A stretch of 64,000 nucleotides of DNA from Varroa destructor (lineage: Eukaryota > Arthropoda > Arachnida > Mesostigmata > Varroidae). Of this stretch, positions 51,701-64,000 are shown one piece after another. The stretch spans positions 54,291,743 to 54,355,742 of the forward strand of contig NW_019211456.1 in NCBI RefSeq assembly GCF_002443255.2, written 5' to 3'. How positions within the stretch are numbered: position 1 is the first letter of the stretch; every line of letters begins with the position of its first letter. The notes beneath the pieces are model-generated. The model saw nothing but the letters and a program-made list of their open reading frames with translations, was not told where the DNA came from and did not search any database. The position numbers and the translations under genes are program-made.

Positions 51701-54700
51701 GAAATGACACTGATCTTATCGGTTGCTAAATTCTGGACCACTTTTAATCTGTCAAAGTTTACCGGTAAAAAAAAATTAGGATATTTTAGCGGCCTAATCT
51801 CTTTACAAAGCGATGCAGCCCTATGGATAGAAGATATTAAGTTGTTGGTGCCTGTTCGTGTTGCAGGGAAGGCAATGTTCAGTTTGCGCAGACACTGTAT
51901 TGATAGCCTTTTTTACTACATTTATGATATGTGGACATCTTCTCCCTATTCTCCATGCAATTTACCGGCCAGTGATCGAATTTAGCACAGTAAAGTTAAA
52001 TTCAGCGTCGGCGGTACTATCGATACCTATCAATTACAGGTAAAGCAATCTTGGAGAGCGGTTTGCAATAGTCGTCCGTATATATGTTCAAGTTGAAACA
52101 TAAGTAATGGCAGTTTTTCAAAAGACCGCATTTTTCCTCTTCTTTTCGTTGGGTTTTAAATACCATTTAAAAATTTTGTTTAAGCCATGAGTTAAGGTTC
52201 CGAAAACGAATATTCCTGGCGAAAAAGTACTTTTATGTTGTTTCGCCTTCTGCCGCTATAAACAAGCTACAAAAGCAATACACTGTGGAGCTCGTACTTT
52301 GCAATGATTTGCGAAGTTAAATATTGTTATCTTAAAAGTAAAGGATGCATCACTTTTGGGTTGCCCATCTGAAATCCATGAATATTGCCTACAGTTACTT
52401 GAAGAAAAGCGACTAGCAAAACAAACTTTGAACTGGCCGAAAAGGATCTGCCAGGCTCTTTGTATCTATGGAACTCCTTTAAAAATTAAGGTCTGGGTAT
52501 TTTAACATAGCGAAGAGCACAGGAAAATACGGCTTTTCGTTGTCTGTCAGCATCTTCACTAATTCTTGATAACCTGCGGCTGCAAGGAAAGCTTTCTGCG
52601 CAGTATCGTTGCCAGCGATAAGATGTGGTATTTCTACATTCGTACGAAGCAGAAAAGGAATAAATAGCCTTGGAAATGAGCCTAAGCTTAAGGCCAAGTT
52701 AAATCTCTATCATAAAAAAACCTTAATTCCCGTTCGATTCAGACTTTAAATATCTTATACACTAGAAGATTCAGGAGAAAAACTAGGTGGCCTGAAACGA
52801 ATTACCTATATATGGCCCACACGCATCGATTGATAAATCTATTCTACGGAAGACAACCGACAGTCTAAATAAAATCATACTTCCTTAAACAATGCCAGAT
52901 CGCATATGGCAAAAGTAGCTACAGCCTGCAAGTCTACGACATTCTTTATACCTTGCGCCAATATATTTCTAGCTTATCCGATTGCCGGTGGATGAAATTT
53001 GTGGCATATAATTGACATTAAAGACAATTTTAAAAACCGGCTGGATAAGTCCTTCAATAACAGACCTAAAAATTTCTGACAACGTGAAATAAGAAAAGTG
53101 AAAAATGGCCATAAAAAGCCACGATTAATACAATATAAATTCATTTTTACCAAAATTTAAGTAAAATGCTGAGTTTTTCTCTAGGGCGAAAAAACGAAAT
53201 TTTTATTCTAACCTGATGTGTATTTTAAAAAAATGTGTTAAATAATGTTTGGTATTTGGCAGTTTAATTTATGACAAAAGCTTGTTGACAAAACACTACT
53301 GTATTTTACCCAAAATTTCCACGGCGTCCGGAACGTTTTTAAACTGTTTTCTTCTGTTAGTGAAATATCGCCTACGATTTAATTTGTAAAGTGTTTCATT
53401 CTTTTTATCTAGACACTTTAGAGCCAACCACGCTCGCTGATTTTGAAAACCACCTGTTATTACTGAGTCAAGCCAAAGTAGCACAAACCTGTTTTTCAAA
53501 GCAAGTCATGCAGAATCCTTTCAGCCAGAAAGGCTGTAGCTGGAAAGAACCGTTAATGGTATGTACTCTCGAGCAGCCTGCGCACTATAACGGCTTTCTC
53601 TCAATAATCTACAATTACACAGTTACTTTCTCACATGCATATGTACGTGTTATTTAAATAACACAAACCTAAATCAAAAGTATATTAATTATTTTTTAGT
53701 TATGGTGACTTTTTCAAGAACAATAAAATTGAAACCACTCAGTTCTAACTATGGTTAAGCGTGAGTCCGTTCTTTGAAAGAAATAATAATCAGTGAACGA
53801 GCAACCACAACAACAGGTCGAACCAGTCAGCTTTGAGATGATCTAGCGAATCAAAAGGCAAAATTAATTTTACTCAGTTCCGTTTGGGCTGTCTTGCAGA
53901 AGTGGACGGCCTAAATATATACAGAGTCATTAGTCTAACGAATTGTCTCTTCAGGGTAGCAGTGAAAAACAAATTAAAACCCAATATTACAGAAATCAAA
54001 ATTAAGGCTCTATTTAATTAATTTGGCACACAAATTCTGATCATTAAATGCACCGATGTTCGTGTAGCAACCTTTGTTAACGAGTAACGCTATTGTTGGC
54101 CTACTCAAAAAACGCAGAAAGAAAGCACCTTTGATAGCTATTATTGACGAGGTAATTGATAAATTATTCTAAAATTAGTACCTAAGACATTTTTAATAAT
54201 TAAATCAAAAGTAGAATGCAGTGGAACGCAAGAAGTGGTGTTTTATTTTCATTTGGGGAATTAATTCCCCTAAAAAGTAAAAGTTCCCTTAGAGAAGCAA
54301 ATGTAATACAGCAGCTCTTTTCAAATCTCTGTGCACAGAGATCGTAGGCTTCACGCAAATTCTTTTTCCTGAGTAATGGGATTCCTGTTCTTCGTCGATG
54401 CACAGTGTCATCGTGAAGAAAATAGCATTGAATACGTAAGCATAAATATTGTAGTAACTTCAAATAACAGATATAAAGAATTGTGCATATTTTACATAAG
54501 GCTAGCTGGTCTCGTTTTCCGTTTTTAATAGCTGTCGTCGTGCAAACATGCTAACGCCACTTCGATTTGATGTCTAGATAGCCAATATTTTTTCTTTTCT
54601 ATTGGAAACAAAATATCTCAATGGAATGACACTTTATAGACTCACAGTATATGATAAAGAGCAGATAAAGAGAGAGTAAATAGAAGAATAGGATTTATTT

Positions 54701-55680
54701 TTTTCGATCGTAACTTTACTCGTTCCAAGTTACCGTCTTTTACTTGCATTAGCTATTATTATTATTGTTTTTATACGGTCCTACCTGTGTTAGAGAAACA
54801 TGGTTCGGGTCATGCACGGCTTATCGTCATAATTTAAGGCAGATTTTCCAAGGGATTGTCATCGTTTCGCCGGGCAATATAGGTGAAATGCACACGAAGT
54901 AGTAGCTAAGAATAAAAATTTATTCATTGCATTCTAAATACAACAGCCGTTTAAGCTAAGTATTACGGTATCAAGAAGTACATCAACCTAGATGTTTCAA
55001 TACTTTTTAATGTCTCTAAAAGTCTTGGAAAGCTCAGCCGTTATCAGAATCTTGTTGAGGTGTGACTTCAAAGATCTTATCCTTGACTTACTAAAAGTAA
55101 TCCTTGAAATACGTATAAGCGTATTTGGAACAAACATTTTATGTTCTCAGTACCACTCATACCTTAATTTCATTCTTAGTATCGTTCATTGTAATACGTT
55201 TGCATTGGTGTACACAGTAATTATTAAAAAATAATAAGTGTAATTCAAACAATAATCAGTAGTTTTGAGCTGTACTCAGAAGAAAAAAATTTAATGAACG
55301 ATAATTTTAGCAACTTTTAATTCAGAACAATATGTTTATTATGCAAATATCGAACGCAAACTTTCCGTTTCTATTAAAGTGTTAGAATTAAGTAAAGATG
55401 ACTTTTCCACTCTAATTTTTAGTAAAATGTGCCCTGAATATGTAATCAGAGACTATAAATTATATTGTGCGTTAGTCTTCATAAACAGCTTGTTTTGGGA
55501 ATGATTTCTCGAAACAGTAACGTGGTGTTCAATTCCTCTTCTTCAACATTTAACATTTTAGTAAGTAATATTTGACTAACGTTATTATTTATGTTTATAT
55601 ATAGCTATACTTTCGGACTAAAATGTTTCCATGACGGGTATTTGATGAAATTCGCTCTCCGTGTCAATTTCGTGCTTTAG
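51701..55680. other. Gene-poor stretch with one exon-like frame
   Basis: AT-rich. Apart from the exon-like frame at 52479-52697 (-), nothing is supported. An open frame at 53296-53499 (-) is unrecognised. Confidence 0.35.
52479..52697 (-). other. Exon-like open frame, possibly helical-repeat protein fragment
   Basis: Encodes IPHLIAGNDTAQKAFLAAAG followed by YQELVKMLTDNEKPYFPVLF (about residues 23-62). The text looks like paired amphipathic helices of an armadillo/HEAT-type repeat, where 'AGGYxxLVxLL' patterns are common. It starts at a TTG, with an acceptor-like CTTAG/GC nearby on the minus strand, and ends at TAA. It could be an exon of a gene not otherwise visible, a retrocopy fragment, or chance. 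Family not established. Confidence 0.35.
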
Positions 55681-55689
55681 ACGTAGTAG

Positions 55690-56990
55690 TGGACTATTAA
55701 CATATGTTGTCCGTCGACTAATCTACTAAAATTTTGTTAGATGTGCTTAAAAGTGTTCCAAATAACAACTATTCGCCTCCCGTGCCGTTGCTGCTGTGTC
55801 TGCTACTGGTGTTGAAGTAAGATTTTTTGCAGCCTTTAACGCACGCAATGCATATTCCACGTAATAATTTAAAGCCTGATTTCTACCCTTCCCCTTACTA
55901 CCTTAAAACGACGTGCTGGCTATCTGCACTTTGTTGCTCTAACATATTTTGTGATGATAGGTTGGTACTTCACTGACACTTCTCTCCAGCTATAGCCAGC
56001 ACGTACTGGCACGTAGCACTTGGTATCTTGTTGCTCACTTTTGTGGTAGCTATTCCTCGGAACTATCCCTCTTATTTGAAAAAGAGTTTAAAAAACTAAT
56101 GAAAAATTGCGTAACATTTTTTTTTGTCTCGATCGACTGTTTGCGATCTGTCGCTCATATGCCCCCCTTCCAGTACGTTACACGAAATCGAATCGGAGGC
56201 ACATTTTACACGGTGAGTCTTTTGCTATTACCAACGTCTGCTGCACTTGGGCAATAGCTGTTGATTGTCGGGTTTTGTGATTTCTAGTGGCAAAGTTTTG
56301 AAATAGAAAGAGGATAGTGCGCGTTACCGAACTCTTGGCAGTGTCTATACGACGCTTCTCCAATTTTTTTGATAGTGATACTGTATTGACGGTAGCAGCA
56401 ACTGACGGCGGCAATCGTCGTCGTATGGCCATCACACTACTAGTTGTCGAGGAGAAAACCCGAAACTATCGTTGCAGAAGCTGCGGTCGACTCCCTATAT
56501 GAGCCGAATCAGGTTAGCGGTCTGCTCTTGTCCGTGTGTGTTCAAAGCTAACAACCCAATCCTGCTGAAAAGTCAGACAACGACGGCCAGCGCAGACGTT
56601 TCGTTTACGCTAGACAAGCTGAAGCCCAGCAGAAGCAACCCTGTGTTTCGTGTATTCGTGACCGTAGCTGCTGTCCTTACTTCTGATGCCCAAGTGGGCG
56701 CGGAGACGACGCAGCAACCAGAGAAGCAACAAAGTGGATAAACGGACAGCAGCCCAGAATCAGAAGGAGCTCTCATCCACCTCACCACTATTCGGTGTTA
56801 CAACAGCATCAATTTGCTCGCCGGCTAAACATAGCCAGTTACCGATGCTCCACAGGGCAGAAGCTTGCTAGGAACAGTTTTGCTGAGTGGGGCAGATATC
56901 TTACTATAATAAACAAGCAATACAATCAAACAAGATTACTTTTGATCACTCGAACATTGTTACAGAAGAAGTTATCCGACATATAACGGG
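55690..56990 (+). promoter_or_regulatory. GC-richer block, candidate promoter and non-coding first exon
   Basis: GC- and CpG-richer than its surroundings. Several overlapping open frames occur on both strands (e.g. 56178-56435 minus, 56472-56741 plus), none recognisable, which suggests composition and not coding. Donor-like GAA/GTAAGA at about 55816 and CAG/GTTAGC at about 56514 are present. The next plus-strand exon, at 59024, begins after a splice acceptor inside the 5' UTR, so a first exon upstream is needed and this block is the obvious place. Inference only. Confidence 0.35.
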
Positions 56991-59093
56991 TGAGTTTCTC
57001 ATGCTCTGTGCGTTTTATTGATTCTTGTTTGAGTACTTCTTCTAAACAGTCCTTAACTCACCTTTTCGTAACGTGCTGTGGCGTTTCGATATCAACTGTT
57101 TATCTTAGTCAAAAGTTTATGTATATTCGCGAATTTATGAGATTTATTAACCATTGAACGAAATTAGCTTCAGTCTGTTACAAACATTGTGCAACAGTAT
57201 ATTTGGAAAATGATATTGGATTCAATAGCACGGCGTTTAGTGTCATAGTTGCCTTTTATATCATATATTTCCTTTCCTATAGCAATTGGGGATACACAGT
57301 AAGAGAGCAAACACTGTTGGTATCGGGATGCAGCTTTCGTGGGCCTCCATTGTCGTGGATAAATACACATGACAGCTTCACCCAAACAAAATGCTACTGA
57401 TGGAGCCTAGCTGACTGCTGAATATGGACGGAAGTATGTGTAACATAAGGACAGGTTTTTCAGTTGATAAATTCAGTCCCGTTTCCATCGACTGTGGCAC
57501 TCTTTTTGAGCAACTTTGTTTCTGCAATATTAAGAAGTTGATAGTCCAAGTCGCCAATAAAATCGGCTTTCCTTGTGTGCTCCCGCGGATTAGAAGCTAA
57601 AATACTCCTAGATTGGTCGATTCTTTTAATGAGTTGTATGCTTGACTTGAATTAAATTCTTTATACCTTAGTGTTTGTTGTATTCGAAATTTTAACCTTA
57701 GATTTTGCCAACTAAGTTTAGTGAAGTTAACATTGCTTAACTAAGCTTTGCTGACCATTGTGAAATATTAGAGCGAATGCAGGCAGTAATTCCATATATT
57801 CTGTCTTAAATTAATAATCAATTCATCGCTATATATCCCTTAACGCTACCAGTTGTTGCCTGGCATGGGATGTCTATACTTATATTCTTCCGATAATAAA
57901 ATTTGGAACGTTCTAACACGCATTGCATCACTCTAACATATTTTTGATGCCTCTAGAATTATTGAGCTCTAGTAACAAATTGCACGTTTTATTTTTCTCG
58001 TTTGTAGAAAGAAAGTATTGGTTTTGTAAATTTGATACGATTTTGTTTTTTACGCCTAAAATACAGATAGTTTTGTAGCATTCTTAGGGAAAAAGACCTA
58101 GATGTTTCTATATATTTGGCATAGTGAAATTACTGTTGAGATGGTTATTCTTCAGCAAAGAGTCGTTTCTATTTGTATGTACACGGAATGTACAAAATCC
58201 TGTAGAACAGAGAAACGCTAGGCCGGTACGTATTATTTTCTCCAAAGAATTACTTAAGGATTCGCATCCTTACGCGAGGAGTTATGTTTAATTGAAGATA
58301 AAATAAAATAATTGGAACAGTAAATAAATATAACACAGGGCGGGTAAAGATTCTCTTTGGTGTGGCCCAAAGGAGACTATGCAAAAGTTCGAAAGCAATC
58401 ATTTAAAAATAGTTGCCAAGTTCTGTCTCGCGCGTGTAATTTATTTGTTAAATACCGCATGTACTTCTATGAACCCTAATTTTTAAGAGCAAACCATCTA
58501 CAAAAAAAAAAAGAAGATTTTGTAATTTTTTTACTGCCATTATAATTACACATTTGTTATCATTATATCATATATATATATATATATATATATCATTATA
58601 AATATTACAAAAAGAAAGTGTCACGTTTATGAAAACCATTTAATAAAAGTGAAGCAAAAGAGAGTGGATTTTGGGTATTAAAGCTTTGGGTCTTATCGCT
58701 AAGTATATTAGTTAAAGTATAACAAAATACCTTGCGTCGTTTCATATTAATTCAGTAATCAATTAACATTTCCCCTTTGGAAAGAGACATGAGTGAAATG
58801 GTCACTTTTAACGTATTGTGTAAACTGAAAATCTCCTGGGGTGAATTATTCATATCGTGGTAATTAAATCTAATGACAAGAGCATGAATAACTTCAGATC
58901 AGCTCCTCATATATAGAAGGACAGCTGTGGATAGTGCAAAACATTTTTAGAAATCCGCGAACTAATTAGACCTAACTTCAACAAGCATAAAAACCAGTGT
59001 CTGCTTAAACATTTTTTTCACAGTTTACCCAGTCGAATTGTAACCACTTCCACGTAGCAACACTGAGTGAAAGCACTACAACAGAGACCGACA

Positions 59094-61700
59094 ATGGTGG
59101 ATAACTCTAGTGAATCAACCTTCGGAAATGGAGACTGGGAAGCTATGCCTACATACACGGCTTTGGCCACAGATATGCTCCAACTCTACAAAAAAACAAT
59201 TGTAAGGTAAGTGATTAATACACTTTTACCAAATTTTTTTAATTTAAAGTAAGGATTTCTCTAAAAGATCTTTGCTCTAACTTTTTTGCTCCATCAAAGC
59301 GTCCCCAGCTTGTAGTTTTGACGAAGTGTACAGTCTATGAATTATGTAAAAATACTGCGAGTTATTTCATCTAGTACTTCAACCTTTTGTAAACGTCAAC
59401 AACAGTCGCCAGTGTATTATTTATTACAGAAATCACTTAACATTAGAAATATCGTCGTAAGTACAAATAATCGCTTTCAAATACTATTTTAATAAATCCG
59501 GGGCTTGTCCTGTGCCTTGTTTCTAGAACTATCTAAACAAAAACAGATATTTCAACGTTCTGCATCAACTAAACGTGTCGTTCCTGATAGTTGTGTTTAC
59601 TCGACATGCCTATCATTTGTAGAAATTATGGCTTCTATTAGAGACATAAGCCACTCTCAGGCTCATTTTAAATGTTTTTTTGGAAAAAATATGATGGCAT
59701 AACGTATCTTTTACTAGACACCACATTTACAACTTGGACTCCTTTCGGAAAATTACTTTACTCACATCGGACACATCCCCTGTACCTTGAATAAATCACG
59801 GCAGTTTCTGCGGTTAATTTTTTAAGGATAAATTGAAGAAAACGAAAGAAATAAATTGAAGAAACCTTGCTGTGTTTTCTTAAGAATATTGAGGAACGAA
59901 TGGCACCGATTAGATTTCTTTATTTTATTGGCCTCAGTTTGACCTCCGTAACATGTGACGCGTGTTTGGTATCTTCGTTAACAATCCGCGACATCGTAAC
60001 CTCGCTAACGAATTGATGGAAGCAGAACAATTATCAGAAGTACATTTTTGAGAAGTCCTTATTGCTTGTCTGTGGTGGACCTTTCGTTGAATGATGCTAG
60101 AAGCTGTTTCTACTTCTTCTGAAGCCCGTTCGCGATGCTGTAGACTATCGATCTGAGTTAACATAAGCCTCTCGTTAAAAAAGTTCAGATCTAGGTCTCA
60201 TAGACCTTATATTATGCATCTCAGCATAACATTTTTAATTGTCTTGTCTACCTCGTCACATATGCTACAAATGAGGTGAATCTCCTGACTTTGCACAGTT
60301 GCCTGAGAGTGAATGAGCAACCCGGTGGCCTTTTTATTCGAATTAACTACTTTATGTAAACCATACCTATCTTTTCTCTGCTCGTCATTTGCTACAGCTT
60401 CAGCAGTTTAATCGTTATGTCTCCTAACAAGCTGTTTAGTTTAATACTATTTTTCGATTGGATGCTCATTGCTTCTATGATAAAAAAAATCTAGGAAGTA
60501 GATCATCATTACTAATATCTTGTATTAGGTATATGGTTTTGACTGAATATAATATAAGAAAATGCAGAATATTCTTCAAGTAATTTCTTAAGCATCTATT
60601 TATTTAGAGGCAAAAATGAGCAGTTATTAAAGGTTTCAGGTCTCAAAACGACTTTATAGTTATCAGCTCTGCAGCTACATATTTTTAAATCTCATTTGCG
60701 TGGCTGATTGCTTTGTACGCATTACTCACATAAGCCACAAAAACTGAAATAGTTAAATGCTTCTCTAGCTGCCTAGTTGCGGGTGCAGATCTAAGTACAA
60801 GTACTTCAATAATTTGTGATAGTTCTTCGAAATGGATTTCTGCCTTTTATAATTCATTATATTTTCTCTAGTTATATGTATCAGCCCTTCTTCTTCGAAA
60901 TCTGACAACAGAGAAGCTCACTAGACTGCAGTTTTCACTCACAAAAATGAGTGTCCAATGTTCACTATATCATCGTTAGAGTAAGTGTATCTTTAGTGAC
61001 AACACATTATAAGTAAAATATAGATGATGTATCTGAAAAGTCACATGTTGTGTGCTAGCAAATCAAATTAAGTATATGAGCTGCTATATATGATATGACG
61101 GTCGGAAACGGTAGCACAAATTGTTGTGCACTTTAACCCAGACTTTTTGCAACAAAGCGACCGCATGGGACCGCACTGATAGGTCAACAACAGAGTTGAA
61201 ATAACTCTGCATTATTTACTGATTACGCACATGATTAATCACTGTATGCACTTTAATAAATTCATTCTATCTAATAATCTCTATCTGTATACGTCGTATG
61301 CTAACAAGGGACTATTGATTTACATTTTTTGCCTTGGCTTAAACTGTACAGCGCACTTTTTATCTGTACCTGGGGCAATCTGTAATCCACTTTTTCACAC
61401 TGTCATAAGCCTACTTCTCTCAGAACTGTAAATCTGCTTTTTCTCCGTTTCGCCTGTAATGCGTAAAGTAAACGAACAGATATTGAACGATATTAGCGGA
61501 TAAAAACTAGCGACGTGCTCTTTACGACTTACTATTGAAACTTCTTCAGGTACAAGGAACGGCCGTACCGCTTTCCAATGGATATATCCGAGGACTTAAC
61601 CGTATTATTTAACTTCACGCGGCAAGATATTTTGTTGGTGATAGGCCTAGCTGTCGGTTTTACTCTTCTACGATCGGTCCTGACAAAATTCTGCCTTATT
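59094..61700 (+). CDS. Ceramide-synthase-1-like protein, first two coding exons (partial)
   Basis: Exon with 5' UTR 59024-59206 (acceptor TTTTTTCACAG), ATG at 59094; donor AG/GTAAGT. Second coding exon 61550-61700, acceptor CTTCTTCAG, donor GTAAGT. The junction completes an Arg codon; the second exon ends in phase 0. The 88 visible residues start MVDNSSESTF. EAMPTYTAL at 16-24 matches the MPSY.QL start of CerS1. FTRQDILLV then FTLLRSVLTKF (60-86) matches the first membrane helix and the TALRS...RLF segment of CerS1. Ceramide synthases acylate sphingoid bases in the ER membrane. No homeobox-like insert is visible, as expected for the CerS1 branch. The TLC catalytic domain lies beyond the window; I found no further exon up to 64000. 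Confidence 0.7.
59934..60340 (-). mobile_element. Possible LINE C-terminal remnant in the ceramide-synthase intron
   Basis: On the minus strand near 60310-60220, LIHSQATVQSQEIHLICSIC precedes DEVDKTIKNVMLRC. This resembles the CX2C...C knuckle of LINE ORF2 C-termini, with the His replaced. A 76-residue open frame follows (60164-59934). The match is poor. It lies in the intron between 59206 and 61550. Confidence 0.25.
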
Positions 61701-63724
61701 GTAAGTACTGCGGTTCTTTTCTACTTGGATGTAAATTGTCATTTTGTCTACTACCTTTATTAAAACAGTTGTGCAAAATTAACTAAAGATGTAACAGCCG
61801 TATAATGGGGAAAACGTCGTAACGCTTTTTGAGTGAGATCGTTGTAATATTTTTTTAAATTCAGCCACTTAATGATTCATATGCTTAAGTATAGTAGTGA
61901 CACACTGACTAAATTCTTTTATATTTTACCTCATATTTTAACTCATAATTCAAACACGTTGTGACTCAAAAATTTTTTATTTGTTCACTCGCAAATACTG
62001 CATTTTTTCTAAGCTTCATCATTCATTCAAAACGTTGACTTTTCATATGTATAAGAATCGATATAATGACATAGTGCCAGTATAATCAATGCAAAATTTA
62101 AAAAATGTTGCGATTTACTTAAAATTTTTCTGTATCTTCTTATAATCACCGTAGCTAAAGATTAATAATTAGGTGAAGTATTCTACTTAGTATTTTATTG
62201 CATTTCATACACGTTTGACGACAACCTCATTCTTATTACGCGAGCGTTATAAAGCGCATAAAGATTCCATTCCATTAAATCAAAAAAGAAAGCTTTCCAA
62301 CAAACGTATGTATTCGGATTTGAAAGGTGATAAGAAAATGGGAAGCATAGTTTCCTTGGCACCAATAACGTGCAGGCGTAATAATTTTTTTTATTTTCAG
62401 ATAGCTAGTCTCCAATAAATTTTTGGTTTCTAGATAATAAAATAGGAACATCCTTTTCGACGATAAACATATCAGAACGAAATATCCTTTAACACTGTAT
62501 GTAATATAATATTAACACCTAATTCATGTATATTACACACATATATGACCGGCCACGGGAATTATTCGAATCGGGTACCATACAGTTGCAGTGAGACCAA
62601 ACTACATTGATTCTCGGTTTTTGTTGTAGCGAAGTGTTGTGCCAGTACACACACCCCCAGACGGATGTTCTAGCAGCAGGCGGTTAATAAATATTTCCGT
62701 TGCTGAAATCAGCACATTCTAACCCCCCAGAGATTTAGAAATTTGGTTTAGAAAACACATCATTGCGCTTACTTAGGAAAAGTGAAGAAAGGAACAAACA
62801 AAGTTTTCTAATGTGAACACGCCGATTAGTCTGATTATTTTTGTTAAGTATAGTAGTACCGAATGATCAAGGTAGGTATCGCAAATGCACAGTTGAGACC
62901 ATATTAATATTTAAAGTTGGTCGCGTATTTCTCGGATATTTTGAAAAAGGCGATCTACAAATAAAGTTGTTTAATATAAAAGTTGTAGATATTCTTAATA
63001 GTAAACCAATTTTATAAACCGAGCACAGCTCTTAATTGAAAAAACCTGTTTGTGGTTAAGACTTCACATGTGAACTTGTCATAGATGACCATCAACTTAA
63101 TCGTTATTATCTTCCATATGAGGGCCCTTTCTTAGATTTTCTGTGATGTCTTATAAAACCTTATATGGTATGCCACACTTGAAACGACCACCAGATAATA
63201 TTTTTTGACCTTTAATACTCAAATCCTTATTGCGTCTCTGATGCTTGCAAGAAAATATTATAATAGTTATCATTATAACTAAAAGATATCCTTATAATGT
63301 TACCTTTACGGTTTTAATATCAGTGAATAACATTTAAAACTATAATTTAACGAATGATATCTCTAAATGGTTGGCCTCTGTGAATTCTTAAGTTCCCGTT
63401 GAAAAATGCGTCGTAACGCGTTTCAGCTATAGTATTACCACGTGACATTATTGTGTTGACTCGCTTACAGTTATTACAAGAGATTATTTGGGATATAGGT
63501 ACAGTTACTAAACCATCATAAAAATAAAGTCAGCGCATGAACGAAATTTCCTCAGAAGCATCGTAGCAAGCGAACTGGCTCTCTAGGCATTTTATGCTAA
63601 CACAACCAAAAATATGTGTATATATCAGTTTATTTAATGCCTACGTATATCAGTATTAATATATGGTACTGTTCTTTGGAACTCTTAGTTCAACAAAGAG
63701 AAACTGAAAAGGTCTATAGTATTC

Positions 63725-63725
<1 letters not shown>
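61701..63725 (+). other. Start of a long intron of the ceramide-synthase-like gene
   Basis: No exon matching the next part of a ceramide synthase (the PESAWKF-type region and the TLC histidines) was found on the plus strand. The open frame at 62215-62418 (+) does not fit. Confidence 0.4.

Positions 63726-63768
<43 letters not shown>
63726..63768. repeat. (TA)21 microsatellite
   Basis: The longest pure dinucleotide run in the window, likely length-polymorphic and prone to sequencing error. Confidence 0.95.
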
Positions 63769-63770
<2 letters not shown>

Positions 63771-64000
63771 GGCGTTTCTTCTAAATCCAAAACTTGCCTT
63801 GTGAGTTGTTTAAAAGATTTCACCTAAACAAGAACATATATTACAACGAAATTTTAACAGGTACTAGAAATGTCGTTCCTGGCGGTTATGCTTATTAAGC
63901 ATAGTTACGGTTTACCGCATCCTTGATTTTGAATCAAAACTAAGAGCTAGTCATTTTTAAAACATTTTTTTCTGAATCCGCAAATAACTTTTTATTATCA

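Noticed and set aside
56472..56741. 89-codon frame in the GC-richer block
   Set aside because: Overlapped by equally open frames on the other strand and in another phase, as expected from composition alone.
1..64000. CRISPR arrays, operons, rRNA genes
   Set aside because: None seen; introns and transposon types show nuclear eukaryotic DNA.

Overview
The window is AT-rich nuclear DNA from an animal, most likely an arthropod. The clues are spliced genes with short exons and GT-AG introns, relics of mariner transposons and I-group LINEs (both common in arthropods), and a ceramide-synthase-1-like gene. No bacterial or viral operon is present. Most of the sequence is non-coding. One run of 100 N at 13784-13883 is an assembly gap, so order and distance across it are not guaranteed.

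Layout. (1) 0.98-2.27 kb, minus strand: a two-exon gene for a tandem PHD-finger protein of the DPF/PHF10/KAT6 type. (2) 3.48-4.55 kb, minus: a three-exon gene for a small basic protein I do not recognise. About 2 kb upstream of it lies a cluster of YY1-like and E2F-like sites. (3) 12.4-13.8 kb: decayed LINE pieces beside the gap. (4) 18.7-22.5 kb, plus: a four-exon gene for a 338-residue protein whose middle resembles the N-terminal, pre-reverse-transcriptase part of Penelope-like elements, with no reverse transcriptase attached. A dead mariner sits in its second intron. (5) 22.5-48 kb: a long gene-poor stretch with two related mariner relics that share one flank, tRNA-like relics, perfect hairpins, microsatellites, a 55-bp tandem repeat and a pyrimidine-rich tract. 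(6) 48.9-51.7 kb: two LINE copies facing each other, C-terminus to C-terminus. (7) 55.7-64 kb, plus: a GC-richer block, then the first two coding exons of a ceramide-synthase-1-like gene that runs off the right edge.

The host genes show no obvious shared pathway. All three complete gene models are supported by consistent splice phases. The item I rate most interesting is the spliced Penelope-N-terminus-like gene. Functional labels for transposons rest on motif recognition by eye; no database search was run.
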